Source of the DNA: JAGQYH01 sp041393015
GTDB lineage: Bacteria; Bacteroidota; Bacteroidia; Chitinophagales; JADIYW01
Assembly: GCA_041393015.1 (NCBI GenBank)
Contig: JAWKKV010000004.1
Location: forward strand, 186,001 to 250,000
Direction: 5' to 3'
Length of the DNA stretch: 64,000 bases
Part shown: in pieces, positions 55,641 through 63,053 of the stretch
Position numbering within the stretch: the first letter of the stretch is position 1
How the letters are laid out: each line of letters begins with the position of its first letter
The notes under the pieces: model-generated
Told to the model about the DNA's origin: nothing
The model's database searches: none
The model's input: only the letters and a program-made list of their open reading frames with translations
Program-made: the position numbers and the translations under genes

Positions 55641-55703
55641 TAACTTTGAAATAACAATTTTCTATTAAAGTGAATTGCCATTGTTGGTGTTAACACCAAC
55701 AAT
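55641..55703 (+). promoter_or_regulatory. -7 element and 24-bp palindrome upstream of the long fabG
   Basis: TAACTTTG (55641-55648) is a Bacteroidetes-type -7 box, though without an ideal TTG partner. About 30 bases on, a loopless perfect palindrome (arms ATTGTTGGTGTT and AACACCAACAAT, 55680-55703) lies in the expected leader, 57 bases before the start codon. It could be an operator for a dimeric repressor or a leader hairpin. Confidence 0.55.
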
Positions 55704-55759
55704 CTCATGACCTAAATAAACGTCCTGAGATTTAAATCTTAATACTAAAAACAAAAATT

Positions 55760-57172
55760 ATGTCAGATCAATATTTATCATTCGTAAACTCACCTGTAGG
55801 AGAAAAAATTGCTAAACAAGTAGGATTGCCTAAACCAACTGTTTTAGAACGGTACAATGAAGGACAAGAATTTGTAACTGGATCCGTGATTGTTGGCACT
55901 TCAGATGGAGGAAGATTAATTGCTACTGTAGCAAAAATGTTAAGCACAGTTTCACAACCTGTTTTAATCAATAAAACAGACAGAAATTATGGACAAGCTT
56001 CGAGGGCATTATTAAATGCCGGAGTAAATTTTCATACATGGGAAACTAAACCTTCTTACAAATTAAAAGCTATTGTTTTTGATGCATCAGGCATTAAGAA
56101 TAGTGATGATTTGAAAGAGATTTACAATTTTTTCCAACCCATTATGCGTCCAACACTTAAATGCGCTAGAGTTGTAGTTTTAGGAACTATACCTGAACTA
56201 TGTAAAGATGCTAAAGAAAGAACAGCACAAAGAGCATTACAAGGATTTATCAAAGCATTAGGAAAGGAAATGATTAATGGTGGTACTGCCAATTTAGTTT
56301 ATGTTGCACCTGATGCCGATACCAACTTAGAATCTTCATTAGAATTCTTTTTGTCAGCTAAATCGGCATACGTAAGTGGACAAGTAGCACGAGTTTACAA
56401 AGCACCCTTATCTAAGAAAAATGTAGAATGGACAAAGCCTTTAGATGGTAAAGTAGCATTAGTTACTGGTTCTGCAAGGGGAATTGGTGAAGCTATCGCT
56501 AAAGTATTAGCAAGAGATGGTGCAACCGTAGTTTGCTTAGATATTCCTTCTGCAGCAGAAGATTTGGAAAAAGTTGCTCAAAGTATCAATGGTGAAATTT
56601 TGCCATTAGATATTACAGCTGCAAATGCTCCTCAAAAAATAGCAGAATATTTCACTAAGAATCATAAAGGTTTAGATATTATCGTTCATAATGCTGGCGT
56701 GACAAGAGATAAAACTTTAGCTAATATGAAAGAAAATCTATGGGATATGGTGATTGATATCAACTTAAGCAGTGAAGAAAGAATCAACGATGAGTTGTTA
56801 GCTCAAAAAGTCATAAACAAAGGCGGAAGAATTATCTGTGTATCTTCTATCAGCGGTATTGCCGGAAACAGAGGTCAAGTAAATTATGCGACTAGTAAAG
56901 CAGGCGTAATTGGAATGGTAGATGCCATGGCGCCAACATTAGAAGGCAAAGGTATTACCATTAATGCTGTTGCTCCGGGTTTTATTGAGACTAAAATGAC
57001 GGCAGCTATTCCTGTAATGATTAGAGAAGCCGGTAGAAGGTTAAACTCAATGGCGCAAGGAGGTTTACCAATTGATGTGGCAGAAACGATTGCTTGGTAT
57101 GCTAATCCAAAATCACAAGGAGTAAATGGCAACTTAGTGCGTGTTTGCGGACAAGCATTAATCGGAGCATAA
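55760..57172 (+). CDS. fabG: long-form 3-oxoacyl-ACP reductase (FabG4-like)
   Basis: A 470-residue protein whose N-terminal ~210 residues form a divergent nucleotide-binding-like domain, followed by a standard SDR domain. SDR blocks: VTGSARGIGEAIAKVLA (TGxxxGIG) at about 235, HNAGVTRDKTLANM, and SSISGIAGNRGQVNYATSKAG with the Ser, YxxxK catalytic residues. This high-molecular-weight FabG architecture is known from mycobacterial FabG4. It reduces 3-oxoacyl thioesters with NAD(P)H. The next gene is a MaoC-type dehydratase, the following step. Confidence 0.9.
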   Translation: MSDQYLSFVNSPVGEKIAKQVGLPKPTVLERYNEGQEFVTGSVIVGTSDGGRLIATVAKMLSTVSQPVLINKTDRNYGQASRALLNAGVNFHTWETKPSYKLKAIVFDASGIKNSDDLKEIYNFFQPIMRPTLKCARVVVLGTIPELCKDAKERTAQRALQGFIKALGKEMINGGTANLVYVAPDADTNLESSLEFFLSAKSAYVSGQVARVYKAPLSKKNVEWTKPLDGKVALVTGSARGIGEAIAKVLARDGATVVCLDIPSAAEDLEKVAQSINGEILPLDITAANAPQKIAEYFTKNHKGLDIIVHNAGVTRDKTLANMKENLWDMVIDINLSSEERINDELLAQKVINKGGRIICVSSISGIAGNRGQVNYATSKAGVIGMVDAMAPTLEGKGITINAVAPGFIETKMTAAIPVMIREAGRRLNSMAQGGLPIDVAETIAWYANPKSQGVNGNLVRVCGQALIGA

Positions 57173-57200
57173 TTTTAAAATTAACCAATAGTTGAACCTT

Positions 57201-57237
57201 CCCCTCTTCTGAGTGAAGCGAAGAATCAAAGGAGGGG
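57201..57237. repeat. inverted CCCCTC/GAGGGG repeat between fabG and maoC
   Basis: CCCCTC at 57201 and GAGGGG at 57232 are inverted copies around TTCTGAGTGAAGCGAAG. This resembles the very common Bacteroidetes intergenic CCCCTCC...GGAGGGG class. A relative lies at 58177-58205, on the other side of the maoC gene. Confidence 0.6.
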
Positions 57238-57291
57238 TGGATTTCGACGAAGGAGAAAGACGGGGTGGTTGACAACAAAAAACCAAAAATT

Positions 57292-58149
57292 ATGTACAGA
57301 CAAACCAAAGAAATTACAAGTAGTCCATTGGCTATTCAACAATACCTAAAAACACTCTTCCCTAAAAAAGGAGGAAAAGGGAAAGGATTGCCGACATTAA
57401 TTCTTAAAAAGGAAAATGTCAGTATTGACAAAGCTAAGGCAAAGCAATATGCTCAAGTTTGTGGTTTTAAAAGTAATAATGATTTTGTCCCATCGATCTA
57501 TCCTCATATTATAGCATTCTCATTGCACATGGAATTGTTATTGGATAAAAATTTTCCATTTCAAATTGTTGGAATGGTGCACATCAACAATACCATCACG
57601 CAGTATAAGCCAATTCCTTACGATGCCAACTTAACTTTAGAAGTCTATTTTGATGAAATGAAAGAGCACGCTAAAGGCAAAATCATTCCAATCATCACAA
57701 AGTTTTACCATTACGGTGAGTTGGTTTGGGAAAGTCGATCAGAGAATCTAAAAATCACTAAAAAGTCTGACTCAAAAGGAAAGAAATCAAGCGAAGCGGC
57801 ATTAGAAGGAGAGCAAGAAAAATGGTCGTTAGATACTTATGCCGGTTTGCGATACGCTAAAGTGGCAGGCGATATCAATCCAATTCATCTTTTTCCTATC
57901 ACCGCAAAAGCATTTGGATTTAAGCGGCATATTATTCATGGAATGTGGACGAAAGCAAGAGCAGTGGCTGCCTTACAAGAGCAAATTGGAAATAAGGCTT
58001 TTAAAGTTCATGTTGATTTTAAATTGCCAATCTTTTTACCAGCTAAAATTACTTTCACCCACAAGACTTCAAAACAAGGAATCGACTTTGAAGTAAGAGA
58101 CAACAAAAATGAAAAACCTCATGTAAAAGGTGAAGTGACTTTTTTATAG
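57292..58149 (+). CDS. MaoC-family (hotdog-fold) dehydratase
   Basis: A 285-residue two-part hotdog protein. The hydratase 2 signature is seen at VAGDINPIHLFPITAKAFGFKRHIIHGMWTKARA, in the C-terminal half near 205. The N-terminal half is a diverged hotdog. It should hydrate or dehydrate (R)-3-hydroxyacyl thioesters, a step adjoining the FabG reaction, whose gene is directly upstream. A GTG at 57265 would extend the protein into repeat DNA, so I use the ATG at 57292 (MYRQTKEITSSP). FabG/MaoC pairs of this kind suggest an acyl-thioester cycle. Confidence 0.87.
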   Translation: MYRQTKEITSSPLAIQQYLKTLFPKKGGKGKGLPTLILKKENVSIDKAKAKQYAQVCGFKSNNDFVPSIYPHIIAFSLHMELLLDKNFPFQIVGMVHINNTITQYKPIPYDANLTLEVYFDEMKEHAKGKIIPIITKFYHYGELVWESRSENLKITKKSDSKGKKSSEAALEGEQEKWSLDTYAGLRYAKVAGDINPIHLFPITAKAFGFKRHIIHGMWTKARAVAALQEQIGNKAFKVHVDFKLPIFLPAKITFTHKTSKQGIDFEVRDNKNEKPHVKGEVTFL

Positions 58150-58176
58150 TTCTTATTTTAAATTGAATACGGAAAA

Positions 58177-58205
58177 TTCCCCTCCTTGGAGTGGTTAGGG
58201 GTGGG
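58177..58205. repeat. dispersed CCCCTCCTTGGAG / TTAGGGGTGGG element
   Basis: A copy of the Bacteroidetes-style CCCCTCC-TTGGAG-GGTTAGGGGTGGG family, 27 bases beyond the maoC stop. It is partly related to the element at 57201-57237. It encodes nothing. Confidence 0.55.
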
Positions 58206-58269
58206 TAAGTGCATTAACGCTCAGCTCTAGCCGAGTGCTTAATATTTATTGGCTTTTAGCCAAACTAGC

Positions 58270-58953
58270 TCACTTAAACATCCCTTTCACAAAACTCCAA
58301 TATTCATTAAAACCTTTCTTAGTAGTAAAAGTTTGCTTTAAAAGAGTAGTAAAGTTTATGTTTGAATTATTGGTCGTTTCATTATCAGCTAACTCTCGTT
58401 GAGCCAGTGGTTCAATTCTAGTGTTATCGGTTTCAATTAATTTCCCATCATTATTAACAGATAACTGATCGGCTTTCTTAAATCTTTTCTGAGCCATACT
58501 TCCATAACCTAACTGCTCTTCTAATAATCCCAAATTATTATGCGCAACGGCATCTTCAGGATCTAATTCAATAGCAATTTTATAATCCTCTATAGCACTT
58601 TCTAGTTGTTTAAAATGACCCTTTATATAGGCTCTGCTGGAATAGCGGTATGGATTTTTAGGTTCAAGTTCGGCAGCTTTATTCATATCATCCAAAGCCA
58701 ATTGTAATTTCCCCATGTGAAAGTAAACGACACCTCGTTGAGTATAGGCATCGGCATATTCATCGTATTTATCGATTGCGGAATCTAAATCATAAAGCGC
58801 ATTTTCAAACTGCTTCAGATTTAAAAAACTAACGGAACGCCAATAAAATGCTTCCACATTCTCCGGAGAGTTTTCTATAATTTGATTAAGTTGAAAGATG
58901 GCTTCTTCAAACGATCTTTTATTTATTAATTCTATTGCTTGCTTTATATTCAT
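58270..58953 (-). CDS. TPR-repeat protein
   Basis: A 227-residue protein with about five tetratricopeptide repeats in the first 165 residues (e.g. NVEAFYWRSVSFLNLKQFEN, EDAVAHNNLGLLEEQLGYGS). A 60-residue tail ends in FNEYWSFVKGMFK. No signal peptide, so a cytoplasmic scaffold is likely. It starts 28 bases from the divergent DUF374 acyltransferase start, so the two share a very short promoter region. Partner proteins are unknown. Confidence 0.82.
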   Translation of the reverse strand: MNIKQAIELINKRSFEEAIFQLNQIIENSPENVEAFYWRSVSFLNLKQFENALYDLDSAIDKYDEYADAYTQRGVVYFHMGKLQLALDDMNKAAELEPKNPYRYSSRAYIKGHFKQLESAIEDYKIAIELDPEDAVAHNNLGLLEEQLGYGSMAQKRFKKADQLSVNNDGKLIETDNTRIEPLAQRELADNETTNNSNINFTTLLKQTFTTKKGFNEYWSFVKGMFK

Positions 58954-58981
58954 GCCTTATTATAATATCTAACAAAAATGA

Positions 58982-59638
58982 ATGTCTAAAAGTTTAAAAG
59001 ACAAATATACGGTAGAAAATGTGCCTATTCTCTTAAAGCCATTTTTTTGGTTGTATGGATATGGGTTAGGAACAATAGTTTATCTACTCATTTATATCTT
59101 ATCTAAGAGTCTTAAAATTGAAAAGATCAAAGCGGAAGGTGTAAACGATCATGAAAATTACATTTATTGTTTTTGGCATCAAGATCTAATAGGTTTTTAT
59201 ACAGCATTCAATTCTCTTAAAGGATTTGAAATGATTAATCACCCCGCATGGTATATGAAACCAATCCATGTTTTTTCAAAACTTTGCGGACTTGAAAATG
59301 TTTTTTACGGTTCGACCGGAAATTCTGGAAAGTCAGCAGCTAAAAAGCTAGCGAAGTCAATTGCAAAAGGCAAAAGCACTTTCATTACCCCTGATGGACC
59401 TATTGGTCCAAACTATAAACTAAATAAAGGCGTTTTGCATCTATCAAAAGATAGCGGCAGACCCATTGTGGTTTTAAAATTTGATTACAGTTCTTATACA
59501 AGATTAAGCGGCTGGGATCGTAAGTATATGCCTATACCTTTTTCAAAAATAAAAGTACAGTATCTACAACCTATTCAGGTAACGCCTAACAATTTTGAAG
59601 AATGTATAGCTGCGCTTGAAAACTATCTAAGCCTATAA
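58982..59638 (+). CDS. DUF374 lysophospholipid acyltransferase-like protein
   Basis: A 218-residue membrane-linked acyltransferase. The catalytic block is YCFWHQDLIGFYTAF (the H-x-D-like region), and the DUF374 signature TPDGPIGPNYKLNKGVLHLS is present. An N-terminal hydrophobic helix (FWLYGYGLGTIVYLLIYILS) anchors it. The family acts on lipid A or phospholipid precursors; the substrate here is unknown. It is divergent from the TPR gene. Confidence 0.85.
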   Translation: MSKSLKDKYTVENVPILLKPFFWLYGYGLGTIVYLLIYILSKSLKIEKIKAEGVNDHENYIYCFWHQDLIGFYTAFNSLKGFEMINHPAWYMKPIHVFSKLCGLENVFYGSTGNSGKSAAKKLAKSIAKGKSTFITPDGPIGPNYKLNKGVLHLSKDSGRPIVVLKFDYSSYTRLSGWDRKYMPIPFSKIKVQYLQPIQVTPNNFEECIAALENYLSL

Positions 59639-59713
59639 TTCAACTTATAAGTTAGATTTTCATCCTTCCAAATCTGCCCATTTGCAAATTAACCAATCTG
59701 CATATCAACAGAT

Positions 59714-60418
59714 TTACCACGGATTTGTCGCCCAAACAGTTAACTCAGGAATGAAAGCGTTATCGTCCATTTCCAAAGCACTTACAATAGCATGTGCAAT
59801 ATCATTTGGTTTTACCTTATTGTCTTCCAATGGCTTCTCATGCCCATCTGGCGTTCCAAATGCAGTCGGTACATAAGTTGGATTGACACCAAATACTCTA
59901 ACATTGTGCGGTCGTAATTCTGCTTGCCAAGTTTGTGTCATACTTCTTAAAGCAAATTTTGAAGCAGAATAAATACTGCCGCCTTTGTAACCATTAAGTG
60001 CTGCAGTAGAAGCAATATTGACAATATTACCTGATTTTTGTTTCATAAAAATAGGAGTAGCATGTTTAGCCATCATCGCTGCGCCAAATACATTTACACC
60101 AAAAACATACTTATAATCATCTAATTCAACTTTGTCTATTGAAGCATGTCCTCTAGCCAATCCAGCATTGTTTATTAAAACATCTAATCCGCTCCACTTT
60201 TCTTCTATTGTTTGGTATACTTTTAAAACATCTTCTTCTTTGGAAACATCAGCAACTATATAATCTACTCCTAATTCCTTAGCAGTTTGTTTTAACTCCT
60301 CCTCATTTCTAGCTGTAATAATAACATTAGCACCTTTATCGGCCAGCATTTTGGCGGTTGCTTTACCTAACCCTTTACTTCCTCCGGTAATTAATATTTT
60401 ACTCCCTTTAATTTTCAT
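59714..60418 (-). CDS. short-chain dehydrogenase/reductase
   Basis: A 234-residue classical SDR. Cofactor motif TGGSKGLGKATAKML (TGxxxGxG) at residue 10, INNAGLARG, catalytic Ser in NIASTAALNG and YSASK (YxxxK), plus RVFGVNPTYVPT. The residue after the second strand (TARNEEE) hints at NADP preference. The substrate is unknown. Downstream of it lie low-complexity AATCTGC/CATTTGC-like words at 59664-59711. Confidence 0.88.
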   Translation of the reverse strand: MKIKGSKILITGGSKGLGKATAKMLADKGANVIITARNEEELKQTAKELGVDYIVADVSKEEDVLKVYQTIEEKWSGLDVLINNAGLARGHASIDKVELDDYKYVFGVNVFGAAMMAKHATPIFMKQKSGNIVNIASTAALNGYKGGSIYSASKFALRSMTQTWQAELRPHNVRVFGVNPTYVPTAFGTPDGHEKPLEDNKVKPNDIAHAIVSALEMDDNAFIPELTVWATNPW

Positions 60419-60539
60419 TGTCTAAATTTTAATAGTAAACGAAGCGTATATTTTTTAGTTCAATTCAGATAGATTTAAATGAATAACGGTATCGATAAAA
60501 AAATAAATTTTAATTTAATGAAAACTAATCTAATCTTAT

Positions 60540-60570
60540 TTGGAATCATTCTAAATAAAACATACATTTA
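60540..60570 (+). promoter_or_regulatory. promoter for the small Cys-rich ORF
   Basis: TTG (60540-60542), a 20-base spacer and TACATTTA (60563-60570), one mismatch from TAnnTTTG. Transcription would begin near 60576, at or just before the first usable codon of the ORF below. Confidence 0.5.
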
Positions 60571-60578
60571 CTAAAATT

Positions 60579-60752
60579 ATTGAGCTGAAATCTTTAGACG
60601 AAATAGTATCTGATCAGTTGAAAGCTGGTAAAGAAGGAGACTTACCTTTCTTACCTCAGTTTGGAGCCATCACATGTTGCTCTAGAAAGAAAAAATGTTG
60701 CCACAAATACAAAAGAAAAGGCAAGCATTGTGGCGGCTGTCCAAAGAAATAA
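60579..60752 (+). CDS. small basic cysteine-rich protein (start uncertain)
   Basis: The frame is open from 60555 to TAA at 60750-60752 and encodes a very basic tail with six cysteines: ITCCSRKKKCCHKYKRKG, then KHCGGCPKK (pattern CC-x5-CC-x9-C-x2-C). The N-terminal part (IIELKSLDEIVSDQLKAG) reads like a charged leader. There is no ATG in frame; candidates are ATT 60579, CTG 60585 or TTG 60618. A plausible promoter sits just upstream. The Cys pattern suggests a metal-binding knuckle or a disulfide-rich peptide, perhaps secreted. I do not recognise a family. Confidence 0.5.
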   Translation: MELKSLDEIVSDQLKAGKEGDLPFLPQFGAITCCSRKKKCCHKYKRKGKHCGGCPKK

Positions 60753-60806
60753 GTAATGATGAATTGTAATACTTCATTTGGTTATTAATCGAAATGCCAA
60801 TTACTT

Positions 60807-60841
60807 ATCCAACATCCAACATCCAACATCCAACATCTAAC
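60807..60841. repeat. heptamer array beside tonB
   Basis: Four perfect ATCCAAC units and one diverged ATCTAAC unit end three bases before the tonB stop codon. The layout of four perfect plus one diverged copy against a gene end is the same as the CTTGAAT array at the fur stop. Confidence 0.8.
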
Positions 60842-60843
60842 AT

Positions 60844-61569
60844 TTACCCAATCCGGAATCGAATAGGCAATTGATACCTAACCGCCACCGTTTTACCATT
60901 ATGCATGCCCGGTGTCCACTTCGCCATTCGCTTAATCACAGACTTCGCTTCTTTTGTAAATCCTGAAGATGGTGATTTTAATACTTCAATTTGTTCTATA
61001 CTGCCATCTTTCCCAACTACAAAACTAACTACAACCATGCCTTCTAAGCCAATTTCTTGTTCATAAGATGGATAACTAACTTGTTGGCTTAAAAATTGAA
61101 AAAGCGCTTTTTCTCCACCAGGATATTCAGGCATTTGCTCCGACCAAGTTAGAATAGGATCAGGTTTTGATTGGTCCTCTATTACAATATCCATTTTAGG
61201 AATAGAAGCGGTTGATTCACCGGAATCAAATGGTAGCCTTTCTGTCGTTTTTTCAACAAAAGGTTGATCTGCTGTATTATCAGGAAGATCTATTTTTGCC
61301 TCCATTTTAATTGGTTCGGTTTCAACAACTTTAATTTTGATAGTTGGTTTGATTTTCGACTTTTGCTCAACCATCTCTTCAGGTTTTCTTTTAGATAGGA
61401 TTGAAATTGGCAGTTCAATCTCATCTATAAAAGGATCTTCTATGGGTTCAATAATTAATGCTCTTTTTGCAGAGAACGATTGATTTAAAATAAAGATCAT
61501 CATTAAAACTATAACCAATAATGCCGATAGCATTTTAGTTGCATACCATTTGTCGTTTGAAATTTGCAT
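60844..61569 (-). CDS. tonB: energy transducer TonB
   Basis: A 241-residue protein with one N-terminal membrane helix (MLSALLVIVLMMIFILNQ), a Pro/Glu/Lys-rich periplasmic linker (residues 40-125) and the TonB C-terminal domain (YPGGEKALFQFLSQQVSYPSYE, LEGMVVVSFVVGKDGSIEQIEVLKSPS, MAKWTPGMHNGKTVAVRYQLPIRFRI). It couples the proton motive force to TonB-dependent receptors such as the two in this window. No ExbB/ExbD genes are adjacent. An ATCCAAC heptamer array ends three bases from its stop codon. Confidence 0.93.
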   Translation of the reverse strand: MQISNDKWYATKMLSALLVIVLMMIFILNQSFSAKRALIIEPIEDPFIDEIELPISILSKRKPEEMVEQKSKIKPTIKIKVVETEPIKMEAKIDLPDNTADQPFVEKTTERLPFDSGESTASIPKMDIVIEDQSKPDPILTWSEQMPEYPGGEKALFQFLSQQVSYPSYEQEIGLEGMVVVSFVVGKDGSIEQIEVLKSPSSGFTKEAKSVIKRMAKWTPGMHNGKTVAVRYQLPIRFRIG

Positions 61570-61710
61570 AACTTTTTTTATTAAAAGTGATGCAAAGTAT
61601 TGACCATTCCAATAGCTTAAATTGACTTTGACAAAGCCATGATGATATTATGATTTATGTGTGACATATGTAGGCTTTTTATAATTAACATTTTAAAAGT
61701 TTCGTTTTTC

Positions 61711-61738
61711 TTGATTTAAGGAAAGAATGTTAATTTTG
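61711..61738 (+). promoter_or_regulatory. candidate promoter of the beta-helix gene
   Basis: TTG (61711-61713) and TAATTTTG (61731-61738) are 17 bases apart, slightly short of the usual 19-21. It lies about 30 bases upstream of the start codon. Confidence 0.45.
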
Positions 61739-61769
61739 TGTTTTCTTAATCACAATCTAAAATTACTCA

Positions 61770-63041
61770 ATGAAAAAATTATTGTTATTACCAATTCTAT
61801 TTATCGCATTATATTCTTGTGATGAGGATATAGTTATTGAACCAACTCCACTTTATAAAACTTGTTTGACTTTTGGTCCCGGTGATGAAGCAGAAATTGA
61901 AACAGCTTTTCTTTCAATGACCGACAGTACTAAAATAATTTTAGAAGCTGGTGATTATGATTTTGAAGGATTGAGTTTAGATGGATTGAATACCGTATTA
62001 ATTCAGGGTGCAGGAAAGGATCAAACTACATTAGATTTTTCTAGTCAAACTTCTGGAGGAGAAGGTATAAGTATTAGAAATACCACTAATATTATTCTTC
62101 GTGGATTTACAGCAAAGGATTCAAAAGGTGATTTGGTTAAACTAAATCAATGTACCAATGTAGTTTTAAATAATGTGAATGCAGTTTGGACAGCAGTAGC
62201 AGATTCTAATTCAGGAGGATATGCATTATACCCAGTATTATGTACTAACGTATTAATTGATTCATGCCATGCTCAAGGAGCTTCAGATGCAGGAATTTAT
62301 GTGGGACAATCAACGAATGCTGTGGTTCGTAACTCAACTGCTTCGGGAAATGTAGCAGGTTTGGAAATTGAAAATACTACAAGTGCAGACGTATATGATA
62401 ATGAGTTGTTTGGAAACACCGCAGGACTATTAATATTTGATTTAAAAGGACTGTCAAAAAGAGGCAAGGATGTTCAAGCTTTTAATAATTACATTCATGA
62501 TAATAACTTAGGTAATTTTGCTCCTTCGGGTGGTGTTGTTGCATCTGTGCCTGCTGGAACAGGCGTTGTGCATTTAGCCATGTCTGATGTGGAATACTAT
62601 GATAACGTAATTGAGAATAATAATTTAACTAGCATTGTAGTGGTAAGTGGATTTACTGGACAGCCGGAAATTACTCCAGCTGACATCAACGATAATTACA
62701 ATCCATTTCCAAAAAACATTACTATACGAAACAATACTATGTCTAAGTCTGCAACAATTCCAGCAGCAACAGCTGGAAATCAATTAGGACAGGCGCTTAT
62801 TGGAATTCATAATGCGTTATTATTTTTAGAAGCAGGAACTTATACAGAAATGCAACATATTGTGATTGATGGTATTAACTCTAATGCTCTTTCTGGCGGA
62901 ACGGATGTTAATCCAGACAATTTATGTATTGATGAAACAGAAGCTCAGTTATTCTTAAATTCGGATATTGCGAATGCAGCCGCAGGACCTCCAACATGGC
63001 AATACTCTCTTGATCCAACACCATATGAAGTTTGCCAGTAA
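61770..63041 (+). CDS. right-handed beta-helix lipoprotein
   Basis: A 423-residue lipoprotein (ILFIALYSCDEDIV, Cys near 16). The body is a parallel beta-helix with stacked short turns (NTTNIILRGFTAKDSKGDL, CTNVVLNNVNAVW, STNAVVRNSTASGNVAGLEIENTTSADVYDNELFGN). It is of the TIGR03805 type, which is regularly found as a two-gene pair with the HNE_0200-type cytochrome family; that cytochrome gene starts 12 bases downstream here. The role of the pair is unknown; the beta-helix could bind a polysaccharide or other surface ligand. Confidence 0.85.
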   Translation: MKKLLLLPILFIALYSCDEDIVIEPTPLYKTCLTFGPGDEAEIETAFLSMTDSTKIILEAGDYDFEGLSLDGLNTVLIQGAGKDQTTLDFSSQTSGGEGISIRNTTNIILRGFTAKDSKGDLVKLNQCTNVVLNNVNAVWTAVADSNSGGYALYPVLCTNVLIDSCHAQGASDAGIYVGQSTNAVVRNSTASGNVAGLEIENTTSADVYDNELFGNTAGLLIFDLKGLSKRGKDVQAFNNYIHDNNLGNFAPSGGVVASVPAGTGVVHLAMSDVEYYDNVIENNNLTSIVVVSGFTGQPEITPADINDNYNPFPKNITIRNNTMSKSATIPAATAGNQLGQALIGIHNALLFLEAGTYTEMQHIVIDGINSNALSGGTDVNPDNLCIDETEAQLFLNSDIANAAAGPPTWQYSLDPTPYEVCQ

Positions 63042-63053
63042 AATGAATAAACA

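Noticed and set aside
57265..57291. GTG start for the MaoC-type protein
   Set aside because: It lies in the repeat-rich spacer and adds residues not seen in the family; the ATG at 57292 is normal.
60518..60574. An 18-codon ATG ORF (MKTNLILFG...) just before the Cys-rich ORF
   Set aside because: It overlaps the promoter elements and stops in another frame; no protein signature.
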